Positions 1 to 11,057 are shown, numbered from the stretch's first letter. The stretch is DNA of 64,000 bases from Platynereis dumerilii (GCA_026936325.1 JAPTHN010000025.1:2820001-2884000), one strand, 5' to 3'. The notes: a model not told the origin generated them from the sequence alone. Translations and numbers: made by a program.

Positions 1-61
1 TGACTCAATCTTGGTCGAGCAGGTCACATTGATTTAATTTGAAGTCACTACTGAAGTTCAA

Positions 62-115
62 TTCACTGGCGGGATTTCTGAAATATGTGAATGGTACGAG
101 CATTTTGAGTACCAA
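62..115. repeat. Isolated end fragment of the 721-1285 foldback family
   Basis: The stretch carries ACTGGCGGGATTT, then GGTACGAGCATTTTG and GTACC, in the same order and spacing as the left end of the foldback element at 721. No matching right end was seen nearby, so this is probably a truncated or older copy. Positions 116-720 hold no gene that I can see; they are AT-rich intron-like DNA. Confidence 0.45.
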
Positions 116-720
116 CCTTTATCAACTAGAGTTCTATTACACCATTTTTTAAGGGTAAATGAAGATGATAAACTAATTTATAAAGAGATGACTCTCATCT
201 TATATTAATTATGGAAAAATAATAGTCATAAGTAATTAGTATGCTTATTAGCGATCAAATGTAACAAAAAATCAGTTTTTTCATATCCTCTCAGCTAATC
301 CAGCATGCTTTACAAATAAGGGTTCTGTACCAAAGCTTATAGAGACATAGGATGATGAATTAATTGATAAAGTCATGGAATTCATCAAAGATTAATTATG
401 CAAGAATTATTGTCAGTACCATGCGAGAGCCCTGGGTTAATTGAAGCGCTTATTTTTATTTTTTCTCTGGAGAGAGAATGGTATATTGGTGTAAGATATC
501 CACACCAAATTATGGCATGGGATAGTTAGTCAATTGAAGTACTATAAAAACTTCCAAACAACTTATTATTACTTGGGTTTCCTTTACATTACAGCTATCC
601 CTATGATGACCCCCAGCTTCAGTACAATACTCATTTGAAAAGAAATTGTATACTGTAATTTACACAATTTTTTGTCCATTTTTCATAAAAAAGCAGGTTT
701 TTCTGTTTTTCCCTTTTAGA

Positions 721-1285
721 CTGGCGGGATTTTATTTAAAAAAAGGCTTTATTTAAAGGGGTACGCGCATTTTGGGGTAAAAGTTGGGAGCCCATATTTT
801 AAGAATATTTCAGGTATGCTGAATCCGAAAAAAAAAAACCGGTTCCCAAGCGATATCTTACTGTTTCGGAAAAACAAAAAAGGGGAACCAAGTTGCTCAA
901 TCCATGTTATGAAGACCAGGGAATAAAACACATCATTTTTAAATCGATTATACATATTTGACTGTCACTAATATGCTATTAATTAGCATATTAATGACAA
1001 TCAAACTTGTATAATTAATTTAAAATGGCATTTGTCTTCATAACATGGATTGAGCCACTTTGTTTGCCTTTTTTGCTTTCCTGAACAGTAAAATATTGAA
1101 GGTCATGGGTTTAAACGATCATAATATATTGCTAATTTTATCGGTCATTGTGTTATGCTAATTAGGAGGTGAAGGACCTGGAATATCACTTGGGAACCTG
1201 AAATACGCTAAAAAGATGGGTTCCTGACTCATACCCCAAAATCTCGTACCTCTATAAATAAAGCCTTTCTTTTAAATCTCGCCAG
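721..1285. mobile_element. Foldback MITE (long inverted arms)
   Basis: The left end reads CTGGCGGGATTTTATTT, then AAGGCTTTATTTA and a TTTTGGGGTA block; the right end, read in reverse complement, gives CTGGCGAGATTTAAAAG with the same AAGGCTTTATTTA and TTTTGGGGTA blocks. Homology continues inward through a shared TCCATGTTATGAAGAC / GTCTTCATAACATGGA pair to a centre near 985, so nearly the whole 565 bp folds into one imperfect hairpin. It has no coding capacity. Flanks (TTTTAGA and TTTAAGT) do not give a clean target duplication, so the superfamily is not assigned. Confidence 0.75.
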
Positions 1286-1318
1286 TTTAAGTTGTGTTTT
1301 GAAAGATCGGTGTGGTGC

Positions 1319-1471
1319 ACACCACAAACTATGGTAGTAACAATTGAAGTTCTGTCAAGTGTAGAAACAACAGAACTTCAGACAGCCACAGTTACAACCA
1401 AATTTTCCTCTATAACACCCTTCCACTGAGGTAACAATGAGAACTCAGTCTACTGTTGTGACATCTTGAAC
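1319..1471 (+). pseudogene. Degenerate mucin-repeat exon remnant
   Basis: Reading forward from about 1319 gives TPQTMVVTIEVLSSVETTEL and then Thr/Ser-rich sequence that meets a stop near 1430; a neighbouring frame continues with TEVTMRTQSTVVTS before its own stop. The LSSVET block is identical to the core of the 24-residue repeat in the real mucin exon that starts at 1543. The simplest reading is an old duplicate of part of the repeat exon that has lost its frame, lying between the MITE at 721-1285 and the active exon. A chance Thr-rich stretch is the alternative. Confidence 0.4.
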
Positions 1472-1542
1472 CCCAGTGAACTATAGTATAAAGTCTCTTG
1501 ACCGTCCGTTGCTACAATAATTTTTTCCATTTTTGACTCCAG

Positions 1543-3329
1543 GAACGACAGAAAGGCCACCAACAGTTATGACGACGGAGCCATTGCCAACATTAGCTTC
1601 CAACGAATCAGAATCATCTAATGATACTATGACACTGTCAACACCAGTACCATCTAATGATACTATGACACTGTCAACACCAGTACCATCTAATGATACA
1701 ATGACACTGTCAACACCATTACCATCTAATGATACTATGACACTGTCAACACCATTACCATCTAATGATACAATGACACTGTCAACACCAGTACCATCTA
1801 ATGATACTATGACACTGTCAACACCAGTACCGACTAATGATACAATGACTCAGTCGACACAAGAACCTGCAGCATCTACTCAAGAACCCACAACAATGCA
1901 ACTATTGTCTACAGAAATGGTAGTTTCATCAACACTTCTATCATCTGCAGAAACTGTGGTACCATCAACAGAACAAGCAACTACAGAAACTGTGGTACAG
2001 TCAACACTTCTATCATCTGCAGCAACTGTGGTACCATCAACAGAACAAGCAACTACAGAAACTGTGGTACAGTCAACACTTCTATCATCCTCAGCAACTG
2101 TGGTACCATCAACAGATCAAGCAACTACAGAAACTGTGGTACAGTCAACACTTCTATCATCTGCAGAAACTGCGGTACCATCAACAGAACAAGCAACTAC
2201 AGCAACTGTGGCAGCATCAACACTTCTATCATCTTTAGAAACTGTGGTACCATCATCAGAACAAGGAACTACAGAAACTGTGGTAGCGTCAACACTTCTA
2301 TCATCTGTAGAAACTGTGGTACCATCATCAGAACAAGGAACTACAGAAACTGTGGTAGCATCAACACTTCTATCATCTTTAGAAACTGTGGTACCATCAT
2401 CAGAACAAGGAACTACAGAAACTGTGGTAGCGTCAACACTTCTATCATCTGTAGAAACTGTGGTACCATCATCAGAACAAGGAACTACAGAAACTGTGGT
2501 AGCATCAACACTTCTATCATCTGTAGAAACTGTGGTACCATCATCAGAACAAGGGACTACAGAAACTGTGGTAGCGTCAACACTTCTATCATCTGTAGAA
2601 ACTGTGGTACCATCAACAGAACAAGCAACTACAGCAACTGTGGCAGCATCAACACTTCTATCATCTGTAGAAACTGTGGTACCATCATCAGAACAAGGAA
2701 CTACAGAAACTGTGGTAGCGTCAACACTTCTATCATCTGTAGAAACTGTGGTACCATCAACAGAACAAGCAACTACAGAAACTGTGGTAGCATCAACACT
2801 TCTATCATCTTTAGAAACTGTGGTACCATCATCAGAACAAGGAACTACAGAAACTGTGGTAGCGTCAACACTTCTATCATCTGTAGAAACTGTGGTACCA
2901 TCATCAGAACAAGGAACTACAGAAACTGTGGTAGCATCAACACTTCTATCATCTTTAGAAACTGTGGTACCATCAACAGAACAAGCAACTACAGTAGCTG
3001 TGGTACCGTCAACACTTCCTGTGGTACCATCAACAGAACAAGCAACTACAGAAACTGTCGTAGTGTCAACACTTCTATCATCTGCAGAAACTGTGGTACC
3101 ATCAACAGAACAAACAACTACTGAAACCGTGGAACCATCAACAACTCAAACAACAACAGAAACTGAGCCACCAACTACAGCCTCAACAACAATGACATCA
3201 ACTGCAGCATCAACGCAAGAACCCACAACAACACAGCCTGCAACAACCTCAGAGCAGACAACAACCCGGAAGCAACAACAGCAGCACCAATTCCAACATT
3301 GGCACCACAGCCAGTACCACCACAATATG
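1543..3329 (+). CDS. Mucin exon: Ser/Thr-rich repeat domain
   Basis: The exon starts after a pyrimidine-rich acceptor ending at 1542 (phase 1) and ends at 3329 before GTAAGT (phase 1). It begins GTTERPPTVMTTEPLP, then seven 12-residue units of the SNDTMTLSTPVP type, a short linker, then seventeen units of a 24-residue repeat, then a Thr-rich tail. Almost every residue is Ser, Thr, Pro, Val, Glu or Gln, as expected for an O-glycosylated stalk; each 12-residue unit also has an N-glycosylation sequon (NDT). The frame that is open through the repeats runs on to KQQQQHQFQHW and would not splice in frame to the SEA exon. A shift of one base near 3261-3272 gives EATTAAPIPTLAPQPVPPQY, which does. So either the window has a one-base error in this repetitive stretch, or the allele is frameshifted. 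Confidence 0.8.
1617..1868 (+). repeat. Coding tandem repeat, 36 bp x 7 (12 residues)
   Basis: Seven head-to-tail 36-bp units encode SNDTMTLSTPVP or the LP variant; the last is TNDTMTQSTQEP. Third-position differences are few, so the array is young or homogenised. Each unit supplies one N-x-T sequon plus several Ser/Thr acceptor sites. Confidence 0.9.
1929..3137 (+). repeat. Coding tandem repeat, 72 bp x 17 (24 residues)
   Basis: Units start with STLLSS and carry ETVVPS and TTETVV blocks. Sixteen are full 72-bp units and one (3009-3065) is short by five codons. Between about 2217 and 3008 units with TLLSSLE and TLLSSVE alternate in several places, and the pair ATVAAS/VVAS switches with them, which suggests duplication of two-unit (144-bp) blocks. 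The near identity of neighbours at silent sites points to recent unequal exchange; copy number is probably polymorphic. Confidence 0.9.
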
Positions 3330-3445
3330 GTAAGTTTATGAAATTGAAGTGTCTCATTGTTGGAATAAAATTAATTATAGACAAAAAGAAGCATGGTATA
3401 TAATTTGGTATTTGAGCCTCTGTTAAGATCACACTGTTTATCTTA

Positions 3446-3722
3446 GGGGGAGACCATTTAATTGCAAGGGGGCTTTGTGTTTTTTTTAATAAATAATTTC
3501 GTGCTACATTTTAGTGAAATTAATAAATTCTTTTTTGGCAGTCTTTAAATAAATAATTTCTGCCAAGAGTGTTTCTTGATAAGGTGCTGCTTGACTTAGG
3601 AATGAATATCTGAGCATTTGGCACATTTGTAATAAATAATAACTGCTTCTGTTGCCGTGAAATAAATAATTTCCCGCCGAGGAATCCTCCAAGACTCCCC
3701 TGGAAATTAAATGATCCCCCCC
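3446..3722. mobile_element. TA-flanked MITE in the intron beside the SEA exon
   Basis: The left end is TA then GGGGGAGACCATTTAATT; the right end read in reverse is GGGGGGGATCATTTAATT followed by TA. Target TA and TIRs of this type fit a Tc1/mariner-like nonautonomous element. Inside are four spaced copies of TAAATAATTTC-like sequence at roughly 60-bp steps. The right end lies only 20 bases before the SEA exon at 3743. Confidence 0.75.
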
Positions 3723-3742
3723 TAATTGCATTAATCTAACAG

Positions 3743-3858
3743 ATGATGTTGAAGTTGAGTTGCCAACTGAAATCGAAATTGGGGAAGAATTTGATGACGA
3801 TTTAGAAGACCCAGAATCTGAGGCATACAAGGAGTTGGTAGAAAGAATCACTGCTGAG
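3743..3858 (+). CDS. SEA domain, first half (exon)
   Basis: The acceptor CTAACAG ends at 3742 and the donor GTTAGT starts at 3859. The 116-bp exon enters in phase 1 and leaves in phase 0. It encodes DDVEVELPTEIEIGEEF, then DLEDPESEAYKEL and VERITAE. The LxDPxSxxYxxL pattern is the opening of SEA domains (compare SLNDPRTDYYQEL of MUC1, from memory). It continues in frame into the exon at 14026, about 10 kb away. Confidence 0.8.
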
Positions 3859-3978
3859 GTTAGTAGATGATTAAGTGACATTAATTTTGTCTGTCATCTA
3901 TTTACCTTTCTATCTGTTTATATGTTTGTTAATCGAATCCGGCAAAAATGAATAAACGCATATTGCTGTCCTTTATCA

Positions 3979-4275
3979 AGTGTTCCCCCTTGGCCTAATT
4001 GGTAAGTGCGCTTTTCAACTGGCTTTGAGGGCGTGGGTTCAAATCTCACCCCGGGAACTCAGTTTAGTCCGAGCCCATGGGACGTTAAATGGAGGCGGGT
4101 TGTATCCAGTATTCTATGCTGGGGCAACTGAAAGACCCTCGGCATCCCTGAATTAATAGGGTATGTGCCAGACTCACAGTCTTCTCATCTCATCATCATA
4201 CGGCGATCGCCTGCCTCGATATAGCCCACTAAGGCGCTGCAGAGGCGTAAAACACAAACAAACGAACAAAACAAA
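3979..4275 (+). mobile_element. tRNA-derived SINE with target duplication
   Basis: A tRNA-like head at 3982-4058 has pairing ends (GTTCCC / GGGAAC), an A-box TGGCCTAATTGG and a B-box GGGTTCAAATC. A body of about 200 bp follows, ending in an A-rich tail (AAACACAAACAAACG). The element is flanked by a 13-bp direct repeat CTGTCCTTTATCA at 3966-3978 and 4276-4288, which marks it as an endonuclease-primed insertion. A second copy of the body, without this head, lies antisense at 7186-7276. Confidence 0.85.
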
Positions 4276-6493
4276 CTGTCCTTTATCAGAGTGTTTTCGG
4301 TTACCCACATATGATAGTTGATTAAATAGACCACCATAATTTTCTGTTACCCCACACATGATACCTGCACTGTTAAAAAATAATTGTCAGATTACAGATA
4401 TTTCGGGAAATTTTTTTTCCAGAGGTCTCAGTAATGTTACAGAAAACCATTTGTGTGTATACTGGATATTTCTGTAATCACACAGGCAGTGTCTGTAGTG
4501 AATTTTATGTAGGATTACAGAAAAATCAGTCATACATCAATGACTTGTGATAGGTGTCACAAATACCAAAACTGAGATTGACAGTTTAATTTGTGCTTCA
4601 GTTCACCATGAAATCAAACCTTAATCTACTTGTAGAAGTTTAAAGGCTCTATATTATACTTTTCATTACAAAACACTCTAGGACTTTAAACAATGTCCAC
4701 TGAGGCACGAAAAAAATAGCAAGGAGACCCTGCTTTCAATTCATCTTTCTGGCATTCTTCAATGAATTATTAATATTTTAAAATTTACTTTTAATCCACA
4801 GGTCCAATACTTGAACTAATACTGATGAAATTTGTCATTTACTAAATAAGCAAATAAAGTTTCCAAATAAATGAAAAGAAAATATTTTGCAATTGCATCT
4901 CCCTACATCCCTCCCCCTACCAGAAGAATTTAAAAAAAAAGTTTTTATGTGTTATTCTTAAATGTCGAGACACATTTCCCTTCAAACTAATTATCAAGTA
5001 GGCCTACTAAACGGAATGGAAAGTGATGGAACAAATTGGACTTTTTTATGCCACTAAAAATACTACTGTAAGCAGTTGTGGAATGGACAGAAAAGTTCAG
5101 TCACACTAAAATACCATTAATTTGGCATGGGTGACTGGACATTATTATTCCAACCAGAATTTTCTTGACACCCCCCCCCCAGCGCCTGCTGGTCCCAGGT
5201 TTGATTCCTTTTCTGTTGAATCACCATACATATTGTGGACAGCAGTTTCAACCACCATTCACCTCATGGCTGTGTCCCTGTATTAAATCATAATCCTTAT
5301 TAGCCTACCAAGCATAAATACACAACCTAAAGCTTAACCATTCAAGGAGGACGGAAGGATGCTGTAATTTGTTTTACAAAAGGATGGATTGCAAGCAGTT
5401 CAATGGTTTAAGAAATGGAAACAATTTTTATATTTGTTGGGATTTTTTTTCATCCAGGATGATTAGCAACTTATCCGTGTTGGTCTTGGGCTTGAAACCA
5501 TAAATACGTATTGGGATAACCAGGGGAAAATTTATATTTGTTGGCCTGGACCCCTGGGACTTTTGCGTCATGACAGCTTATTTTGCATGAACTGCATCTC
5601 AAATATTGCTGGATCTCCCTTAGACTGCAGTTTCATAATGTGCTGTAGGCCTCAATAGCCATTTGTAAACTTGTGCTTATGGTGGTGAACAGATTTTTGA
5701 TTTTAACAATATTCATAAATCTAAACAGACTTTCAGGACTTTTAGGTCAGCAGGGGACTGTAACCACTCAGTCAACCAACTTTGCAAAACGTACTGTAGA
5801 TTAGCAAAAATTAATGGTGGAGCAAATAAAAGCGTAATGTCTACTGGGCATAAATAGCATATATTTGTTGCCAAAAGTATTTTTTCAAACTCTGTTTAAC
5901 AGATGTTGCTGAGGAAGAGCCCGAATCCGAATGATAAGGAAAATAATAAGAAGAGTCATCAATCATAAATTTGATAAACTCATGGCTTCAATAAATTCTG
6001 AGATATATGCTAATTATTAATCTACCTCTCTATTCTTCAGGCATCAGTAGTGACATCAACCTTGCCATTCTTATGAAGCAAGTTCGATGATAATTGGAAC
6101 TTCACATGTTTATGACTCTAGAAGCCACATTTCTGACAGTACAGCTGTAATGACATATACAACCTTTGATGAGACTCACATGCTCCATAGCATTTTCCAT
6201 TTCTTATAAAATCATCTTTCAGCAAGATAAACATGTTTATCTCTTTATGACATACACCTCCAAAAGCGGAAGCATACAATATCTTGTCGTTTAAAAATAT
6301 TTTGCAAGACTTTATTGAAAAATAATTCAGGTGAGTAAATATGAAATCAGGTTACTTATACAGCTTCTATTCAAAATCTATATTGTAAATAAACACTGCA
6401 CAGTGCACATAGTCACTCTCAATAATAACACAATGTACAAATCATCAATTGCATGACATTAATAGAACCTGCAAGAAAATTGGGACAGCATTA

Positions 6494-6513
6494 TCATATA
6501 TATATATATATAT
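6494..6513. repeat. (AT)n microsatellite
   Basis: Ten or so uninterrupted AT steps inside the 5-kb TIR element. Nothing else marks it. Confidence 0.85.
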
Positions 6514-6558
6514 CAACTGTCACTTTCTTTTGCTGTGTTGCCATTTCTGAGTCTGGGA

Positions 6559-6700
6559 AGAGGACAAGTTAGCTCAGTCAGTTGTGTGCTCAGTTGCAAA
6601 ACGCTGGGTCCTGGGTTTGATTCACATACTGGCTGGCCCAGTGGCTGGGTAACCTGGATCTATCTTAGCCAGCAGTTACAACGTTCCTATCCTTATTCCA
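6559..6700 (+). mobile_element. Second tRNA-derived SINE family (partial)
   Basis: The head AAGTTAGCTCAGTCAGTTG matches an A-box, and GGTCCTGGGTTTGATTC, 40 bases on, matches a B-box. The body after 6640 does not resemble that of the SINE at 3979, so this is a different family. I could not fix its 3' end or a target duplication. Confidence 0.5.
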
Positions 6701-7185
6701 AAGTCTTCCCATAAATACAGGACGTAAAGCCTCAATCATCCATTGTCGTGGTACTTCTGGTGTATCTCTGAAAAGTGATGATGATAGTGTCATTTTGGGC
6801 CGAAGGCCCAAGGCCAATATGGGCACGAAGCCCCTGTGGCCTTGAATTGTCATTGTTTTGTACCCAGGTGGCCTTGTTTTTCTTCTCCGAAGATCAGATT
6901 TATGGGCCACCTGGGTGAGTTCATAGTCTTTTTTGGGGGGGGGGGCACTTGGGAAGGGATCCAACGGGTCGCCAGCTTTTTTGGGTCTTTTTCTTCTTTC
7001 GTCTGTGTGCGGGGTCCGGAGGGAGGCTGTGATGCTCTTGTGATGGTGTTCTTCTTGTTTTTCCTGAAAAGAGAATGAAAAGAGAGAGCAGTATCTGGGC
7101 TTTTGAGTGGGACGAGCATTTAAGACAGAGGTGTTTTCGCATTGTTTTGTAGGAATTGAGTATAAGAATGAGAGTCTGGTACAAG

Positions 7186-7400
7186 CCCTATTAATTCAGG
7201 GATGTCCAGGGTCTTTCAGTTGCCCCGGCATAGAATACCGGATACAACCCGCCTCCATTTAAAGTCCCATGGGCTCGGACTGGATGTGTTGTACACAGTG
7301 GCTGCGGTGACGCAGGTGAGCTGTGTATGTGGAAGCAAAGGAGTGGGTCTGCGCGGGTTGGCAACAGGGCTCCCACCCACAGTCGGTTGGCGTCGCCCCA
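7186..7400 (-). mobile_element. Antisense SINE sharing the body of the 3979 copy but with another head
   Basis: The reverse complement of 7186-7276 matches 4063-4165 almost base for base, including TGGAGGCGGGTTGTATCC and the GGGGCAACTGAAAG block, ending with CCTGAATTAATAGGG. The upstream part, 7277-7400 (GC-rich, with GCCAACCGACTGTGGGTGGG on the minus strand), has no counterpart in the first copy. Two SINE families that share a 3' body but differ in their heads would explain it. The stretch 7440-9360 that follows holds no gene that I can see. Confidence 0.65.
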
Positions 7401-9694
7401 CCGTACATAAATAAATAGAAAAGGAAAAAACCATAAATAATAACTACACAAGTAATCTTATAAATGATTTTTATGGTAACTGTTTTTGTTTTCTCATCAA
7501 CCAACCCAATCACTTCAAATAGGCCTTCTTCGTCTGTGATAGAAATCATACTTGACAATTTTGATATTAACATAATTTGGTAGTCCACCAGGACAATAAA
7601 TGACTATATTGTTACAAATTAGTTAACAAATTAACAAGTGAATTTTTTCCTTGCTCAATAATTGCTTACTGAACTGCTTTTCCAAGATATCAATCGCAAA
7701 GTCTATTTGCACGTGAGCAAACTTAATTATATACCAAAATTTGCTATTAGTCAATCAGAGAAGAGAAAAACCAGTAATTACAATTGTTATTTCAATGCGA
7801 AGTTTTTTTTTTTTGTTGGGCAACAGTGTGTAGGGAAGTTACAATAAACTGTGTTTTCAGATATATAACTTAAACCTTATCTGTTTCTGAGGTCATCATT
7901 TTTGCTTCTTGGATTGGGTCATAGCCATAGGAGGGGAGTCGAATTTTCATGCAGTTTTAAGCAAAAAATTTTGGGAGATCTATTTTTTTTGGCAATTTAG
8001 GCAATATTTTTTGGGCAACACCCCAAAATTAAATGACCTCCTTCACCTATGGATTGCGGAGATTGAGGTCTTGTTCCATTTTTAACATTTTCACCATACT
8101 GCCTCAATTACAGCATTGTCTAAATATGTAAAGTAAATTAGAAGTAATCAAGAGCAAGGGATATGGCCGTAGGCCTAATCATGCATTACTAATGGTGATT
8201 GTTTCACAACTTGTCATGAGGTGGGTTAAAATGTCCCACATCATTGGCAAGTTCCATCCAAGTTCCACCCACTTTATTAAGACAAAAATCTTGCATTGTA
8301 CCTTTTAATTTATACCCATCACTTAGTCTTGTATAATGTTTCTTTGATAAGCTGATATATTACTTAAAACTTTTCAATCAATGATGCCATGTACAAACAA
8401 TAAAATCAAATGTGGCAGACACTAGAATTATGAGTTTCTGTGGCAGTTTGAATAACACATTGTACAAAAGTTCTTTTTGGTCTCACCCATTTCACATCAT
8501 GCCAAAGGCAAGTCATAGCAGTTAGCAAACATATTATGAGAAATAAATCATACTAAATAAGCTGCCACTAATACTATGCCAAAACTCCTAAATTAAATTT
8601 GACAACACAAAATTTCAGATAGGCCTATGCTATCAACAATGAGCCAGAACAACATAACTTGATAATATCAATCATTGTGCAAATGAGAAATATTATTGTC
8701 GATCCTCACTTCTCAGCACATCAAGTTTTAAACAATAAAGTAAATTTTTAAATTAAGCTTTTTGCATTATAATATTTACCAGCTTTTATTATGTTGCATA
8801 ATAATGGGCACAGATGTCACAACATTCTTTACTCTTGTTTTTCACTGCAACATTGGGTGGCACAACTTACCCCAATCTTCCCTATGTTGATTGGCTACTT
8901 CTAAATCGTTCATATCATTTTTCAAAGTTTCCTTTAAGCACCTGCACCCACAAATTAGCACTTGCATGGTAATTAGGTAAATCTAAAATACTACATTTGC
9001 ATTACATACATCTTTATCTAAAATAAAGAAATCATCTCTTACCTTTCACTGTTCTCAGCTGTTTAGATTGTTAAGTACAAATGAATTCCTCCAATATTGA
9101 TTTTATGATCCTTTTTTGTGTTACAATTCAGGGGTGTGATTGGAAAAACTATCACAGAGATTACTAAATTGTGAAACAACAACACCTCATTATCAATGGA
9201 TGAGGCATTTCACATATCTGTACATATACTTGTCAAGCCAGTACCTGTACAGATTTACATGTAGTTAAGTTCAGTACAGAAATGTTCTGTTGGCAATGTG
9301 CCAACAGAGAAGAGTCTGTAAGCATTACTGGACTTGCAGATATCCAACAGGTTTTTCTGTAGACTAACAGAATTTTCTGTACCTGTACGCAAAATTTTTA
9401 ACAGTGTGGTTAAATAGACGACCAAAATTTCCAGCCATTTCTTTTCTTTGGTTCCTCAAGTTCATTTTGAGGCATCTAATCCCTGTAAATTCTTGAATTA
9501 TTTTTCATTCCAATTGCTGTATTAAATTGTTGTTACTCGCTCCTGGCCATTTTTAGCACAAGAAGCAGCAGCTCTTACTGTAGAAATATGCCATAACTTT
9601 TGACCATATTTTTGGACACCCCTCCTCACCAATTTCATTGAAACTGAGCGTGCAGCATCTCTAGAATTTTAATTCACGAGGATAAACTTATAAG

Positions 9695-10020
9695 CAGTGT
9701 AGGCCTAATTCCCCCAAATTGTTTAAAATTTTTGGACATATACATATATAGGGGCATATCCAACATTTTTTCAGCCCTTAGCCCTGATTTATCGTCAATT
9801 TACAATACGCTACAATGTATATTTTAAGGGACAAAAATTGTTTGTGCTGCAGTGACTGTGTACTATGGTGCAATTTAAACAGTGTAGGCCTAATTCACCC
9901 AAATTGCTTTTAAAAAATTTTCTGAACCATATATAGGGCATATCCAACATTTTTTCAGCCCTTCCTTAGCCTTAGCCCTGATTTATCTTCAATTTACAAT
10001 ACACTATATTTTAAGGGGGG
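9695..10020 (+). repeat. Direct duplication, period about 185 bp
   Basis: CAGTGTAGGCCTAATT starts at 9695 and again at 9880, and each is followed by CATATCCAACATTTTTTCAG, then AGCCCTGATTTATC and a CAATTTACAATAC block. The second copy has small insertions. Noncoding. Confidence 0.8.
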
Positions 10021-10194
10021 AGCAGTACAGGGACAGCCGTCCCATCCTTTCTATGCCTGTATCTTGACACTAGAAAAGACCATTGATGGAAATTTATGCA
10101 CTGTTACATAGGCATAATATTAACAGGTCTATTGATATCTGGCATGAACACGCAATTATGGAACTGTAGTAAAGTTTTGGGGAAATAATTGGGA

Positions 10195-10350
10195 AAAAAA
10201 ATATTGTGGGAAAAATAATTTGGCCAGAAACATTTTGCGAATAAATAATTATATATGAAAGTTATGGTAACACTATAAGTCCTACAAAAACTTTTTAAAG
10301 TGCTGCGCGAATTTCATGGCAGTGCCATTTACATATTATATGCATGATGA
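10195..10350 (+). repeat. Interspersed repeat, copy 1 (inverted copy near 38890-39005)
   Basis: The block with CTTTTTAAAGTGCTGCGCG, then TTTCATGGCAGTGCCATTTA, is matched in reverse complement at 38905-39000. The copies differ by scattered substitutions. Origin is unknown; length is too short to name a class. Confidence 0.6.
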
Positions 10351-10448
10351 CAGCTTGGTTGGGCCACACATAAAAAACACATTTTAGAGAAAAAAATCTA
10401 GGTGATGATAAATCGACTAATATGATAATGCTGCAGCATAGAAGACGT

Positions 10449-10638
10449 ATCTTTTTTTTCACAATTTTGGGTAATTTTTCTTTTTGGAAATTTTTTTTGT
10501 AAAATAGTTTTTTCGGAATTTTTTTTTTTTTTTTTCGGAAAAATTTAGTTTTTTCTGAAAAATTTGTTTTTTCGGAAAAAAATTTTTTTTTTTTTCAAAA
10601 AATTTTCTTTTTTTGGGAATGGGAAAAATTTTTTTTGG
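10449..10638. repeat. T-rich low-complexity tract
   Basis: Long T runs broken by CGG, CTG and GGAA. The minus-strand Lys/Phe-only translation is an artefact of composition, not a gene. Positions 10640-11057 hold nothing further that I recognise. Confidence 0.85.
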
Positions 10639-11057
10639 CGTAATATCAAACATAAGAAGAAGAAAAAGGTAGTCACGTTGTAGTCACGCGTGAAGAGAAG
10701 CAAGTGCCAGGATCATATTATGGGATGTCTGAATCACTTTTTTTGATTGAACCTTCTGGAGCACTCCACTCGCCTGATAGCCATAAGGGACGAGACACCT
10801 CGCTTCGCTCGGTGAGCCGGTGGCTCTGTCCCCTCTATTAATATATGTACCCAAAGTGCTTTAACCTAAACATGGTTGGTTAACTGACTAATTGTTTTCA
10901 GCCTTTATACACTGTTGATCACAATGCTGGAATAGTTTAGATTTTCAAAGTTGGGATGTCAATATTCTAAAATTGGCCATTGAATCTATGCAAGCTTTAT
11001 CGTGTCCTTTGGAGATCCATGTTCATCAGTTTTCACAACTCAAAAGTCTGTAAATTG

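Larger units (their letters stand above)
4368..9406. mobile_element. 5-kb element with inverted ends (family unknown)
   Basis: The left end reads CACTGTTAAAAAATAATTG and the right end, reversed, CACTGTTAAAAATTTTGCG. Similarity goes on inward for roughly 150 bases (CAGTAATGTTACAGA on the left, CCAGTAATGCTTACAGA on the right). The outside sequence is informative: a 46-bp unit at 4310-4355 (TTACCCACATATGAT then TTAAATAGACCACC) is followed by a second unit whose first part, TTACCCCACACATGAT, ends at the element and whose second part, TTAAATAGACGACC, resumes after 9409. So the element was inserted inside a tandem duplication. No transposase frame is visible; the inside is filled with SINE and unique DNA. 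Confidence 0.55.

Noticed and set aside
3175-3432. Minus-strand frame opposite the mucin repeats
   Set aside because: Shadow of the Thr/Gln-rich coding strand; no independent signals.
3982-4058. True tRNA gene
   Set aside because: Head of a SINE with body, A-rich tail and target duplication; not a stand-alone tRNA.
6836-7184. Several overlapping frames on both strands in a G/C-rich patch
   Set aside because: Frames are driven by G-runs and SINE-like sequence; no domain and no splice context.
10459-10653. Lys/Phe-rich minus-strand frame
   Set aside because: Pure low-complexity T tract.
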